From Alcanivoracaceae bacterium (lineage in GTDB: Bacteria > Pseudomonadota > Gammaproteobacteria > Pseudomonadales > Alcanivoracaceae), in the NCBI GenBank assembly GCA_029212745.1, contig JARGOL010000003.1, positions 124,001-188,000 of the forward strand: 64,000 nucleotides of DNA, in the 5' to 3' direction. A model generated the notes under the pieces. It was not told the DNA's origin. It saw only the letters and a list, made by a program, of their open reading frames with translations, and did no database searches. The first letter of the stretch is position 1; every line of letters starts with the position of its first letter. Position numbers and translations under genes: made by a program. Positions 9,622 to 18,516 of this stretch are shown piece by piece.

Positions 9622-9656
9622 GAACGAACTCCCTGTGTGGGGTAATGAAGTCGGTG

Positions 9657-11534
9657 TCACTCAAGATACGTGTAACCATCCAGCCCGTCACGGATCTCGG
9701 CAATAAATTGGCCACGCTCGTGTTCATCCAGTGTGCTGTCATGACAATGGCGCTCAAGGGTTTCCAGCAACCGGTCGGGATCAAAGTTCACATAGCGCAG
9801 CACGGAGCGCACCGAGTCCCCATGAATCGGGTGACTCAGGGTGATGGCGCCGGCCGGGCCAATGTCCACATCCACGGAGTCGGTGTCGCCAAACAGGTTG
9901 TGCATGTCGCCAAGAATCTCCTGGTAGGCGCCCACCATGAACACACCCAGCTGGCCATCATGGTTCTCCGGCAGCGGCAGGGTCGTTTCCAGGCCCTCAC
10001 CGTCGACATACTGGTCAATGCGGCCGTCGGAATCACAGGTAATGTCCTGCAACACCGCACGCAGGGTGGGCGGCTGGTCCAGCCCGGCAATGGGCAGGAT
10101 CGGGAACACCTGCGCGATGCCCCAGACATCCGGCACCGACTGGAACACGGAGAAGTTGACGAACACCTTGTCGGCCAGCTTTTCGTGCAACTGGTCGAGC
10201 AGCTCACGCTGCTGCTTGCGCGCCGGGTCCAGGCCGCTGCGAATCAGCAGCTGGCAATTCACGTACAGCGTTTCCGCCTCGGCACGGGCCGGCAGCGACA
10301 GCTCGCCGGCGAGGAAACGCTGGTGCAGATCCTGCCAGGCGCTGAGCACCTCCTGGTAGGCCTCGAGCAGGTTCTGCCGCTCACCGGGCAACGCCTGGTG
10401 CAGCTGCCACAGGCGCGCCAGCTCCGGCGCGGCGGCCTCATCGGGCGCTGCCACATCACGCTGGCGCAGGCGCTCCCGGTCGATTTCATTGACCAGCAAC
10501 ACGGCATGATGCGCCGTCAGCGCGCGCCCGGATTCGGAGATGATGGCCGGCATCGGCAGGCCGGTGCGCTCACAGGTTTCATGCAGGGTCTGGACGATGT
10601 GCCAGGCATAGTCCGCCATGCCGTAATTCATCGAGCAGTAGGAACGTGATCGGGTGCCCTCGTAATCCACCCCGAGACCACCGCCCACATCCATGGTGTC
10701 CACCGGTGCGCCCAGGGAACGCAGCTCCTCGAAATAGCGCGCGGCCTCGCGCATGCCGGCCTTGATGTCCTGGATGTTGGCCACCTGGGAACCCAGGTGA
10801 AAATGCAGCATGCGCACATGGTCCAGGGCGTCCTGGTCACGGCACAGGGCGATGGCCGCCATCAGCTGCTGCGCGGATAGCCCGAACTTGGATTTTTCAC
10901 CGCCGGAGTTCTGCCAGTTGCCCTTGGACACGGACATCAGGCGCACGCGCAAGCCAATACGCGGTGCAACGCCCAGCTGCCGGGCCTGATCGAGAATCAG
11001 CGGCAGCTCCGACAGTTTCTCCACCACGATATGGACGCGAAAGCCGAGTTTCTCGCCCATCAGCGCCAGGCGCACATACTCGCTGTCCTTGTAGCCATTG
11101 CAGACCACCAGGGCACCGGGGCGCGACAACGCCAGTACCGCCAGCAGCTCCGGCTTGGAACCCGCTTCCAGTCCCACCGTTTCGCCTTCATCACCGGCCC
11201 GCAGAATCTCCGACACCACGCGGCGCTGCTGATTCACCTTGATCGGGTAAACCGGTGTGTAGCCACCACGGTAGCCCTGCGCCTGCATCGCCTCCCGGAA
11301 GGCGCCGGCGAGGGCCTTGACGCGGTCCCGCAGGATGCCCCCGAAACGGACCAGCACCGGGTTACGCAGGCCGGCCGCCTGGCACGCGGCCCTTACATCC
11401 GCCAGCCGCGCCTGCGGGCCATCTTTCGTGCCACACGGGCGCACGGTGACAAAGCCCTGGTCATCAACACCAAAGTAGCCATCGCCCCAACGATCCACGT
11501 TGTAGATGCGCAGCGCGTCTCTGGTAGCGGCCAT
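9657..11534 (-). CDS. speA: Biosynthetic arginine decarboxylase
   Basis: PLP-dependent decarboxylation of arginine to agmatine, the first step of the agmatine route to putrescine. The 625-residue protein has the fold-III layout of SpeA: PLP lysine in VYPIKVNQQ (K99), LHFHLGSQ, DVGGGLGVDYEGT, SESGRA and a long helical insert before the C-terminal domain. It is divergent from speE, so agmatine/putrescine production and spermidine synthesis share a control region. The initiator ATG at 11534 reads MAATRDALRIYNVDRWGDGY. SpeB and SpeD are not in the window. Confidence 0.95.
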   Translation of the reverse strand: MAATRDALRIYNVDRWGDGYFGVDDQGFVTVRPCGTKDGPQARLADVRAACQAAGLRNPVLVRFGGILRDRVKALAGAFREAMQAQGYRGGYTPVYPIKVNQQRRVVSEILRAGDEGETVGLEAGSKPELLAVLALSRPGALVVCNGYKDSEYVRLALMGEKLGFRVHIVVEKLSELPLILDQARQLGVAPRIGLRVRLMSVSKGNWQNSGGEKSKFGLSAQQLMAAIALCRDQDALDHVRMLHFHLGSQVANIQDIKAGMREAARYFEELRSLGAPVDTMDVGGGLGVDYEGTRSRSYCSMNYGMADYAWHIVQTLHETCERTGLPMPAIISESGRALTAHHAVLLVNEIDRERLRQRDVAAPDEAAAPELARLWQLHQALPGERQNLLEAYQEVLSAWQDLHQRFLAGELSLPARAEAETLYVNCQLLIRSGLDPARKQQRELLDQLHEKLADKVFVNFSVFQSVPDVWGIAQVFPILPIAGLDQPPTLRAVLQDITCDSDGRIDQYVDGEGLETTLPLPENHDGQLGVFMVGAYQEILGDMHNLFGDTDSVDVDIGPAGAITLSHPIHGDSVRSVLRYVNFDPDRLLETLERHCHDSTLDEHERGQFIAEIRDGLDGYTYLE

Positions 11535-11684
11535 GGACTCTCCCTTTGCTGGCCCCGACGGGGCGTGAACAGGCTGGCTGCATTATGGCAAACCGGTCGC
11601 CCGGGTCACAGGAATTTGTGGGCGCTGGCGCAGGGAGTCGCTAGAATGGCCCCGTTTCACGTTTACCCCATCCTGGAGACGGTC

Positions 11685-12545
11685 ATGACCGAGTCAAAGT
11701 GGTTCTTCGAGCATTTCGACAGCGCCGGCACCGCCTTCGGCCTGCGTCTCAAGCGCAAGCTGGAAGAAGTACACACCACCTACCAGCATATCGAGATGTG
11801 GGAGACCGACACGTTCGGCTACCTGATGACAATCGACGGCTGCACCATGCTCAGCAGCCGCGATAATTTCCTCTACCACGAGATGATGTCTCACCCGGCA
11901 CTGTTCACCCATGCCGCGCCGAAGGATGTGGTGATCATCGGCGGCGGCGACTGCGGCACCCTGCGTGAAGTGCTGCGCCACGACAGCGTCGAGCACGCCA
12001 CCCAGATCGATATCGATGAAATGGTGACCCGCATGTCGGAGAAGTATTTTCCCGAACTGTGCGAGTCAAACTCTGACCCGCGTGCCCGGCTGTTATTCGA
12101 GGATGGCGTCAAGTGGATCAAGGAGCAGCCGGACCAGAGCGTTGATGTGCTCATTGTCGATTCCACCGACCCGGTAGGTCCGGCCGAGGGCCTGTTCAAG
12201 GCGGACTTCTTCCGGCACTGCCACCGCATCCTCCGCGACGGCGGCATCATCGTGCAGCAGTCGGAGTCGCCCCTGCTGCACAGCGACACCATCATTCGCG
12301 AATTGCATATCAACATGCGCGACGCCGGCTTCGACGCCACCCAGACACTGCATTTCCCGCAGCCGGTTTACCCGTCCGGCTGGTGGAGCTGCACCATGGC
12401 CGGCAAGAACGTCAATCTGGAAAAATTCCGCGAAACAGATGCGCGCAACAAGGCGTTCAGCACACGTTACTACGCATGCGACATTCACCATGGCGCCCTG
12501 TCACTGCCACCGTTCCTGGCACAGGCGCTTGAGGGGATCAGCTGA
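11685..12545 (+). CDS. speE: Spermidine synthase (polyamine aminopropyltransferase)
   Basis: Transfers an aminopropyl group from decarboxylated SAM to putrescine. The 286 residues from the ATG at 11685 match SpeE. Motifs are WFFEHFDSAGTAFGLRLKRK, the nucleotide-binding VVIIGGGDCGTLREVL, and DVLIVDSTDPVGPAEGLF, which holds the catalytic Asp loop. The start has GGAGA 7 nt upstream; the long open frame further upstream is antisense to speA and is not coding. A TAGAAT -10-like hexamer at 11642-11647 is a possible promoter. Divergent from speA. Confidence 0.95.
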   Translation: MTESKWFFEHFDSAGTAFGLRLKRKLEEVHTTYQHIEMWETDTFGYLMTIDGCTMLSSRDNFLYHEMMSHPALFTHAAPKDVVIIGGGDCGTLREVLRHDSVEHATQIDIDEMVTRMSEKYFPELCESNSDPRARLLFEDGVKWIKEQPDQSVDVLIVDSTDPVGPAEGLFKADFFRHCHRILRDGGIIVQQSESPLLHSDTIIRELHINMRDAGFDATQTLHFPQPVYPSGWWSCTMAGKNVNLEKFRETDARNKAFSTRYYACDIHHGALSLPPFLAQALEGIS

Positions 12546-12554
12546 GCGCTGCCA

Positions 12555-13700
12555 TCAGGGCGCCTCGCCGGAAAGCCGGTCGAGGAACTCCTGCCGCTGG
12601 CGCACGCTCTCGTCGACGTAGGGCTCATCACTGTAACTGCCAAGATTGAACCCGGGCACCGGCCAGGATGGCTGCGCAGACGAGCCATAACCCGTGCTGT
12701 CTCCCGGGCGCGCCGGACTGCGGGTGATGTCGATGTCGGTAAGCAGGTAGGGCCCGGGCGCCTGCATGGCGCGCAGGGTTTCAGCGTGCACCCGCAGCAG
12801 CCCCGTGGCTTGCGGCGGGTCCAGCATGAACGCCGCATTGATATGTGCCACCGGCCGTTCACCCTCCTGCTCGAACAGGTTCGCCCGCACCCGGTAATAG
12901 CCGCGCGTGGTCACCTCGAAGTGCGCCGGGATGACCAGGTTGGCGCCATCGACATAGGGCGCGCCCAGGTACGTCAGTCGTGCCTCGGGCAGATACAGCT
13001 TCAGCTGTGCGGACACCGTCACCGGCTCATCGCCCATGACCGAGAGCGCTGCCAGTAACGCCACATCACCCTCGCCCAGGGACAACAACAGCGAGGCCGG
13101 CACCACACCGGAGAAGACCTGCCCCCCGCTCACGGCCGCCTGCTCGGCAAGCGCCACCGACCCGCCCGGCCCACGCGCCGACAACAGCGACAGGCTGGCC
13201 GCCGATACCACCCGCGTCGGCGATGACACCCGCACGCGCACCGACAAGGGACGGTTTACGTCGACAACATACCGGTCCACCTCAATACTGGCCGCGACAT
13301 CCGGATAGCCCGCCAGGGGTGTTTCCCGAGGCACGAAGGCGCGCGGATTGAGAAGGTCCCAGTCACTTGCTTCAAGCGGCCTGGAATACGACGGAAAGCG
13401 GCTGCTGTGCCGATACGCGTCGGCAATATCCTTGAGCTGGCTGTTCATCAGGCCGGCCGCGTCCGGCGCTGCGGAAGGCGGCTCGTCGCCACGCGCAGGG
13501 GGCGCGGCTGCTTCGCCACCCCGGTCACTGCCAGCCGTCGTTCCAGGCGCTTCAGGGCCAACCGATGACGACGCCTTCGCAGGCTGGCCTGGCGGCTCCC
13601 GCTCCGCCACCGGTGGCGCGTCGCTGCTATGCAGCCAGACAACCGCAACAACCACGAGCAGCACTAACCCCGCTGCCGACAGCCTCTTTGCCCGTGTCAT
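12555..13700 (-). CDS. Membrane-anchored periplasmic protein of unknown function beside a lipase-like hydrolase
   Basis: A 381-residue protein. MTRAKRLSAAGLVLLVVVAVVWL is an N-terminal membrane anchor, followed by a Pro/Ala/Gly-rich linker to about residue 80. The remaining 300 residues read as beta-sandwich (Ig-like) modules, for example VDVNRPLSVRVRVSSPTRVV and HFEVTTRGYYRVRANLF. The last part may resemble DUF4785-type domains, but I am not sure. The ATG at 13700 is chosen because it starts the hydrophobic leader. It lies downstream of the secreted hydrolase on the same strand, behind that gene's terminator. A lipase-associated role is possible but unproven. Confidence 0.6.
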   Translation of the reverse strand: MTRAKRLSAAGLVLLVVVAVVWLHSSDAPPVAEREPPGQPAKASSSVGPEAPGTTAGSDRGGEAAAPPARGDEPPSAAPDAAGLMNSQLKDIADAYRHSSRFPSYSRPLEASDWDLLNPRAFVPRETPLAGYPDVAASIEVDRYVVDVNRPLSVRVRVSSPTRVVSAASLSLLSARGPGGSVALAEQAAVSGGQVFSGVVPASLLLSLGEGDVALLAALSVMGDEPVTVSAQLKLYLPEARLTYLGAPYVDGANLVIPAHFEVTTRGYYRVRANLFEQEGERPVAHINAAFMLDPPQATGLLRVHAETLRAMQAPGPYLLTDIDITRSPARPGDSTGYGSSAQPSWPVPGFNLGSYSDEPYVDESVRQRQEFLDRLSGEAP

Positions 13701-13750
13701 CGATCTCCGCCTCCCGGCACTTCCGCCATCTGGTGATGAACCCCTGAACG

Positions 13751-13782
13751 AAAAAAACCCGGGCCGCTCGCACGGCCCGGGC
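13751..13782 (-). terminator. Rho-independent terminator of the lipase-like gene
   Basis: Stem CCCGGGCCG/CGGCCCGGG with a 6-nt loop. On the minus strand it is followed by a run of seven T (the A tract at 13751-13757). It sits 15 bp after the hydrolase stop, so the downstream anchored protein probably has its own promoter. Confidence 0.85.
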
Positions 13783-13796
13783 ACCAGGGTACGCTC

Positions 13797-14912
13797 TCAG
13801 TGATTGAGCGTATCGTAGATCAGGTAGGACAGGGACTGGCTGCCGGAGCCGCGGACATATTGCCAGGTGCCGGTTTCCTTCCAGAATTCCCACCAGTTGG
13901 CGGTCTTCGTCTTTGTGCGCGTGGCGAAATCCACCTGCAGGCCGGCGTTGAAGTTGTTCAGCACATAGGTGACCTTGCCCTGATGCTGGTCCTGGGTCAG
14001 GGTGAAGTGATCATAATCGCCCGCCATCAGCACCGGAAAATGGTTGTGCAGGAAACTGCCCGGGCCGAACTCCCATTCCCGCTTGCCATCGTAGGCAACG
14101 CTGGATGAGCAGCTTTCATATGCCCACGGCGAGGCCGCGCCACAGGTGGAGTGGGCGGGCACCACGGTGTCATCGGCGCCGCGCAGCAGGGTCTTGGTAA
14201 CGGTGCGCACTTGGCCCATGCCCAGCTCGCCAAGATCACCGCCACTGACGGAGAACCGCAGGCGCGGGATATCCTGCGGCCACATGGCGTGGTTGCGGGC
14301 CACATGGGTCTGCAGGTCAATCAGTACGCCGAGTTCGTTGTAGGCAATGTCGCTCAGGTCGATATGCAGCATCTTGCCGGCGGCCCACACAAAGTCGGCC
14401 GCAATGGCACTCCCCATCACGGCGCCAACGGCCACATCCGCCAGGTCTGTGCCGCCACCAGCGCCGGCAAAGTCGAGGGTGGCGACGATATTCAGTGGCT
14501 CCAGCCCGGCGTTGCGCATCCAGGCGTCCTGGTGGGCCATGAAGTAACGTGCCACCAGATCGCCGGTACTGTGCGTCAACAGCACACAGCCCTGGTCACA
14601 GACACCTCGCTCAGCAAGGTCACGGGCCTGCTCGAACACCACTTCGGCAATGCCGCCTTCCAGGCGGTCTGCCCCGCTCCAGTTCAGGTAACCCTCAGCG
14701 CGATCCTGCCAGAACCTGCTGACCTTGCGACGGGCCAGAATCTCCTCGCGGGAGGGCTTGTTGACCACGTCATCAAGGATGAGGCCGTGGACCAGGATCA
14801 GGTTGTGGCCAGCCAGCTGCGCCGTGGCCAGCGGGGAGGCCATCCCGGCCAGGGCCGCCAGCAGCGCCGGCACCAGCCAGCGCGCGATGCGATGCGAAAT
14901 TGCCATGGTCAT
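13797..14912 (-). CDS. Secreted alpha/beta hydrolase, lipase-like
   Basis: A 371-residue protein with signal peptide (RWLVPALLAALAGMASPLAT, cleavage after ATA or TAQ). The mature part begins near the oxyanion-hole motif NLILVHGLILDD. The nucleophile elbow is THSTGD rather than the common GHSxG. Candidate partners are Asp in LLRGADDTVVPAHS and His in AGDYDHFTLTQD. A Cys pair (CDQGC) may form a disulfide. AAAAGGACA lies just before the ATG at 14912; a second in-frame ATG at 14906 is equally possible. It is divergent from an AraC regulator. Role likely in ester or lipid hydrolysis outside the cell. Confidence 0.7.
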   Translation of the reverse strand: MTMAISHRIARWLVPALLAALAGMASPLATAQLAGHNLILVHGLILDDVVNKPSREEILARRKVSRFWQDRAEGYLNWSGADRLEGGIAEVVFEQARDLAERGVCDQGCVLLTHSTGDLVARYFMAHQDAWMRNAGLEPLNIVATLDFAGAGGGTDLADVAVGAVMGSAIAADFVWAAGKMLHIDLSDIAYNELGVLIDLQTHVARNHAMWPQDIPRLRFSVSGGDLGELGMGQVRTVTKTLLRGADDTVVPAHSTCGAASPWAYESCSSSVAYDGKREWEFGPGSFLHNHFPVLMAGDYDHFTLTQDQHQGKVTYVLNNFNAGLQVDFATRTKTKTANWWEFWKETGTWQYVRGSGSQSLSYLIYDTLNH

Positions 14913-15110
14913 TGTCCTTTTTATTGGCGTTTTCGGCCCTGCGCCCCGGCGCGCAAAACAGCGCCGGAGGGCCGCCTCAGGAGCCATACAATAGTCCCGG
15001 CACGCCAACCATACTGGCCAAGATGCACGCAAAAACCGCCAGCCGGCGCCGTGAAGGCCTGCTGTCCGTTTGCCATCACCCCGCTTTAGCCCGAGAATCA
15101 AAAGAAAAGA

Positions 15111-16184
15111 ATGCAGGCCACCATGCCCAAGATAGCCCTGGACAAGAAAGAGCTGCGCTTCCCGAGAACCGTGATCGAACCGGTGCTGCGGGCGTTCAGC
15201 AGTGGCGACACCGGGGTCACCATGGCGCAGCTGCTGGAGCGACTCGGTACCACGGAAGAGCAGTTCCATGATCCCGCCTTCAGCATCAACGGCGAGCAGA
15301 TGGTGGACCTTTACCATTGGCTGCCAGAGCAGACGCGTGGCCGCGTGGACGTGGGCCACCTGCTCCGGCACTTCTCCGCCACCAGCGCGGGCCTCGCGGG
15401 CATGGCGGCGCTCAGCGCCAGTAATGTGCGCGAATCTCTGCAGGTGGCCGTGCGCTACTTGCCACTGATGATGCCGGTGGTCCGCGCTGACCTGCTCGAG
15501 GACAGCCGCCACTGCCGTTTCACCGTGGATATCACGGTGGACCTTGGCGCCATGGAACGCTTCCTGGTGGAACTGGTGGTATCCGTGGTCAACATCATTT
15601 CCGAAGATGTCATGTCGCGGCCGGTGCCACGCACGATCCATTTCACCCACGGCTATGGCGACAGCGAACAGGCGCGCCGCCATGTGGCCATGCTCGAGCA
15701 GGTGCTCGGCTACCGGGTGATCATGAACAGCACCTTCAACGGCATGGAGGGCAACGCCGCCGACCTGGACACGCCCACCCGAAGCCCCAACGAAGCCACC
15801 TTCAGCACCGTCAAGCGAATCCTCGAGAACGAGGTCGCCACCCAGGCGCAGTCACGCACGTTTGACGGTGTCGTGCGTCATGAACTGATCAAGCTGGCTA
15901 ACGATGGCCGTCACCCGTCGCTGGAGGCATTTGCCGAGAAGATGAACCTGTCACCACGAACACTGGTGCGCAAACTGGCGAGCGAGAACACGTCGTTCAA
16001 ACAGATCAGCAACGACGTGCGCTTCAGGCTGGCCCGGGAGCTTCTGGAAAAAACCAACTTCTCGATCAAGCAGGTGGCCACACGCGCCGGCTTCAGCAAT
16101 GCCAATTCCTTCAGCCGCGCCTTCAAGACCCAGTGCGGGGAAACCCCGGTGACCTGGCGCGATCGCCACAGCCGCAAAAACTAG
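15111..16184 (+). CDS. AraC-family transcriptional regulator (arabinose_bd-type N-terminal domain)
   Basis: A 357-residue regulator. Residues 1-220 match the OruR-type ligand domain used by regulators of lipid and amino-acid catabolism (GHLLRHFSATSAGLAGMAAL, RESLQVAVRYLPLM). Residues 255-350 carry two helix-turn-helices: PSLEAFAEKMNLSPRTLVRK and FSIKQVATRAGFSNANSFSR, then AFKTQCGETPVTWR. It is divergent from the lipase-like gene across about 200 bp, so that gene is the likely target. A second in-frame ATG lies 4 codons on (MPKIALDKKE). The stop overlaps the gdhA stop region. Confidence 0.88.
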   Translation: MQATMPKIALDKKELRFPRTVIEPVLRAFSSGDTGVTMAQLLERLGTTEEQFHDPAFSINGEQMVDLYHWLPEQTRGRVDVGHLLRHFSATSAGLAGMAALSASNVRESLQVAVRYLPLMMPVVRADLLEDSRHCRFTVDITVDLGAMERFLVELVVSVVNIISEDVMSRPVPRTIHFTHGYGDSEQARRHVAMLEQVLGYRVIMNSTFNGMEGNAADLDTPTRSPNEATFSTVKRILENEVATQAQSRTFDGVVRHELIKLANDGRHPSLEAFAEKMNLSPRTLVRKLASENTSFKQISNDVRFRLARELLEKTNFSIKQVATRAGFSNANSFSRAFKTQCGETPVTWRDRHSRKN

Positions 16185-17521
16185 ACCACACCCTGGGCCA
16201 GCATGGCATCAGCAACCTTGACGAACCCGGCAATGTTGGCGCCATTGATGTAATCGATATTGCCGTTGCTGTCGCGGGCGCCATACCGCACACAGGCGTG
16301 GTGAATCTTCTGCATGATGTCGTGCAGCCGGGCGTCCACTTCCTGTTCGGTCCAGCTGGTGCGCAGGGCATTCTGGGTAATCTCCAGGCCACTGACGGCA
16401 ACGCCGCCAGCATTGGCGGCCTTGCCCGGGGCAAAGCCGATGTTGGCATCACGGAATACCTTGATGGCTTCAGCGGTGCACGGCATGTTTGCGCCCTCTG
16501 CCACCAGCCGGCAACCATTGTCCACCAGCTTGCGTGCCGCCTTGTCATCAAGCTCGTTCTGGATTGCACAGGGCAATGCCACATCGGCGTGCAGATACCA
16601 GGGTTGCTTGTTTTCGTGATAAGCCGCGCCCTTCATGTCCGCGAGCTCGGACAGACGACCCCGCTTTTCCATTTTCAGGTCGTAGACATCCTGCCATTGC
16701 TCACGCGACATGCCGTCACGAAACACCAGCACGCCACCGCTATCGGATACGGTGATCACTTTGGCACCGCTGTGAATGGCCTTGTATGCCGCATACAACG
16801 CCACCGTTCCCGCCCCGGACACCAGCACTTTCTGCCCTTCCAGGTCGCGACCAGCGGTGTTGAGTATTTCCTCGACAAAATAAACCAGGCCGTAGCCCGT
16901 GGCCTGCGGCCGGATCAGGCTGCCGCCATAGCTGGCGGCCTTGCCGGTGAGCGCGGCAGAAAACTCGCCCGCCAATTTCTTGTAGGTGCCGAACAGGTAA
17001 CCGATCTCGCGATCATTGACGCCGATATCCCCGGCGGGGATATCCCAGGAGGAGCGAATGTACTTCTGCAATTCCATCATGAAGGCCTGGCAGAAACGCA
17101 TGATCTCGCCTTCGCTCTTGCCGTGCGGGTCAAAGTCAGCGCCGCCCTTGCCACCGCCCATGGGCAGGGTGGTCAGGGAGTTCTTGATGGTCTGTTCGAA
17201 GGCCATGAACTTGAGCACATCCAGGCTGGCCGCCGGGTGGAACCGCAAGCCACCCTTGTAAGGGCCTATGGCACTGTTCATCTGCACCCGGATGCCGCGA
17301 TTGACCTGCACCTGGTTGGCATCATCGATCCAGGGCACCCGGAACGTAATCACCCGCTCCGGTTCCACCAGCCGCTCCAGCAACGCCTTGTCCGCGTAGC
17401 CCGGATTCTGCTCGAGGAACGGCCACAGACTGTGCATCACTTCCCGCACCGCCTGCTGGAACATGGGCTGGTCCGGATCACGCCGACACACCTGTTCCAT
17501 GAATGAATCCAGCGACTGCAT
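16181..17521 (-). CDS. gdhA: NADP-type glutamate dehydrogenase
   Basis: Reversible amination of 2-oxoglutarate to glutamate. The 446-residue length is that of hexameric bacterial GdhA. Motifs are GPYKGGLRFHP, LPMGGGKGGADFDPHGK (catalytic Lys), PAGDIGVNDREIGYLFG, and the Rossmann VLVSGAGTVALYAA. The second glycine of the last motif's usual GxGxxA pattern is an alanine (GAGTVA), as in other GdhA. The ATG at 17521 has AGGAG 8 nt upstream; a GTG two codons earlier is too close to the Shine-Dalgarno. It starts 2 nt after the stop of the LysR gene, so the two are coupled. Confidence 0.95.
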   Translation of the reverse strand: MQSLDSFMEQVCRRDPDQPMFQQAVREVMHSLWPFLEQNPGYADKALLERLVEPERVITFRVPWIDDANQVQVNRGIRVQMNSAIGPYKGGLRFHPAASLDVLKFMAFEQTIKNSLTTLPMGGGKGGADFDPHGKSEGEIMRFCQAFMMELQKYIRSSWDIPAGDIGVNDREIGYLFGTYKKLAGEFSAALTGKAASYGGSLIRPQATGYGLVYFVEEILNTAGRDLEGQKVLVSGAGTVALYAAYKAIHSGAKVITVSDSGGVLVFRDGMSREQWQDVYDLKMEKRGRLSELADMKGAAYHENKQPWYLHADVALPCAIQNELDDKAARKLVDNGCRLVAEGANMPCTAEAIKVFRDANIGFAPGKAANAGGVAVSGLEITQNALRTSWTEQEVDARLHDIMQKIHHACVRYGARDSNGNIDYINGANIAGFVKVADAMLAQGVV

Positions 17522-17523
17522 AC

Positions 17524-18435
17524 TCACATCTCCTGTCCGGACAGCATCAATTGTCGCAACCAGGCATGCCCGGGATCCTGCTGTTGGTCACGGTGCCAAT
17601 AAACGTACAGCGACATGGACGGCAGCTCCAATGGTAATGCCTGTACATGAAAACGGGATGAGGGGGCGAGCATGCGCGCCAGCACCTCAGGCGCCGTCAG
17701 CAACAGGTCCGTGGACGCCACCACCTCCATGGCAGCCTGGTAGTGCTGGCAGCGCAGCGGGATCGAGCGCCGGTGGCCATGCTGGGCCAGGCCGAAATCT
17801 TCAAGACCCGGCCCGCGTCGGCGGGAGGACACCAGCACATGGTCCGCCGCCAGGTAACGCTCAGCGGTCAGCCGGGACCGTGCCAGCGGATGCCCCTTGC
17901 GCATCAGCACCACCAGCGGCACGTCCATGAACGGCTCCTGCTGGATATCGGCGGACACCGGCAACTGCACATCCATGGCCAGGTCCAGGCGCCCCGCAGC
18001 CAGCTCCTGGGCCAGCTCACGGCGCGGCACCAGCAGGGACTGCAGGTCGACACCCGGCGCCCGCGCCAGCACGGCGCGGGTGAGCTGCGGCAGCACACAG
18101 GCTTCCAGGCCATCACGCAGGCCGATGACAAAGGTGCGGCGCGCCGCTGCCGGGTCGAACACGGGCTCCTCGTTGAGACAGCCTTGCAGCCCTTCCAGCG
18201 CCCGTCGCACGGGCTCCACCAGCTGGCGCGCCCGCGGCGTCGGCGCCATCTGCCGGCCCCGGCGCACAAACAGGGCGTCATCCAGGCGCTCACGCAGGCG
18301 GCCCAGGGCATGGCTCACCGCCGGCTGGGTCAGGTTCAGGCGGCGCGCCGCCAGGCTGATGGAGCCCTCCCGATAGATGGCGTCAAAGACCACGAACAGG
18401 TTCAGGTCGAGCCGACTAATATCAATTTCATGCAT
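17524..18435 (-). CDS. LysR-family transcriptional regulator
   Basis: A 303-residue LysR protein. The winged helix spans residues 8-66 (LNLFVVFDAIYREGSISLAA, RRLNLTQPAVSHALGRLRER). It is followed by a two-lobed effector domain with NodD/SyrM-like features (VPLVVLMRKGHPLARS). It is divergent from the acyl-CoA dehydrogenase operon over 81 bp that contain a T-N11-A palindrome, so that operon is its probable target. It is also directly upstream of gdhA on its own strand, 2 nt apart, an odd pairing with nitrogen metabolism. Confidence 0.9.
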   Translation of the reverse strand: MHEIDISRLDLNLFVVFDAIYREGSISLAARRLNLTQPAVSHALGRLRERLDDALFVRRGRQMAPTPRARQLVEPVRRALEGLQGCLNEEPVFDPAAARRTFVIGLRDGLEACVLPQLTRAVLARAPGVDLQSLLVPRRELAQELAAGRLDLAMDVQLPVSADIQQEPFMDVPLVVLMRKGHPLARSRLTAERYLAADHVLVSSRRRGPGLEDFGLAQHGHRRSIPLRCQHYQAAMEVVASTDLLLTAPEVLARMLAPSSRFHVQALPLELPSMSLYVYWHRDQQQDPGHAWLRQLMLSGQEM

Positions 18436-18452
18436 AGTGGGTGATGCACGCT

Positions 18453-18467
18453 ATTCATTGGATGAAT
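18453..18467. promoter_or_regulatory. LysR-type operator in the divergent LysR/acyl-CoA dehydrogenase region
   Basis: ATTCATTGGATGAAT is a perfect 6-bp inverted repeat around TGG. It fits the T-N11-A LysR box and lies between the two divergent genes, 49 bp before the dehydrogenase ATG. Further ATTCAT/ATTTCAT half-sites lie on either side. Confidence 0.5.
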
Positions 18468-18516
18468 TAAGGCATGCTGCCATAGACTCGATGGCAATTC
18501 ATCAGGGAGAGCCATC

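Noticed and set aside
11031-11684. N-terminal extension of speE
   Set aside because: It is antisense to speA and has no SpeE similarity; the ATG at 11685 has a good Shine-Dalgarno.
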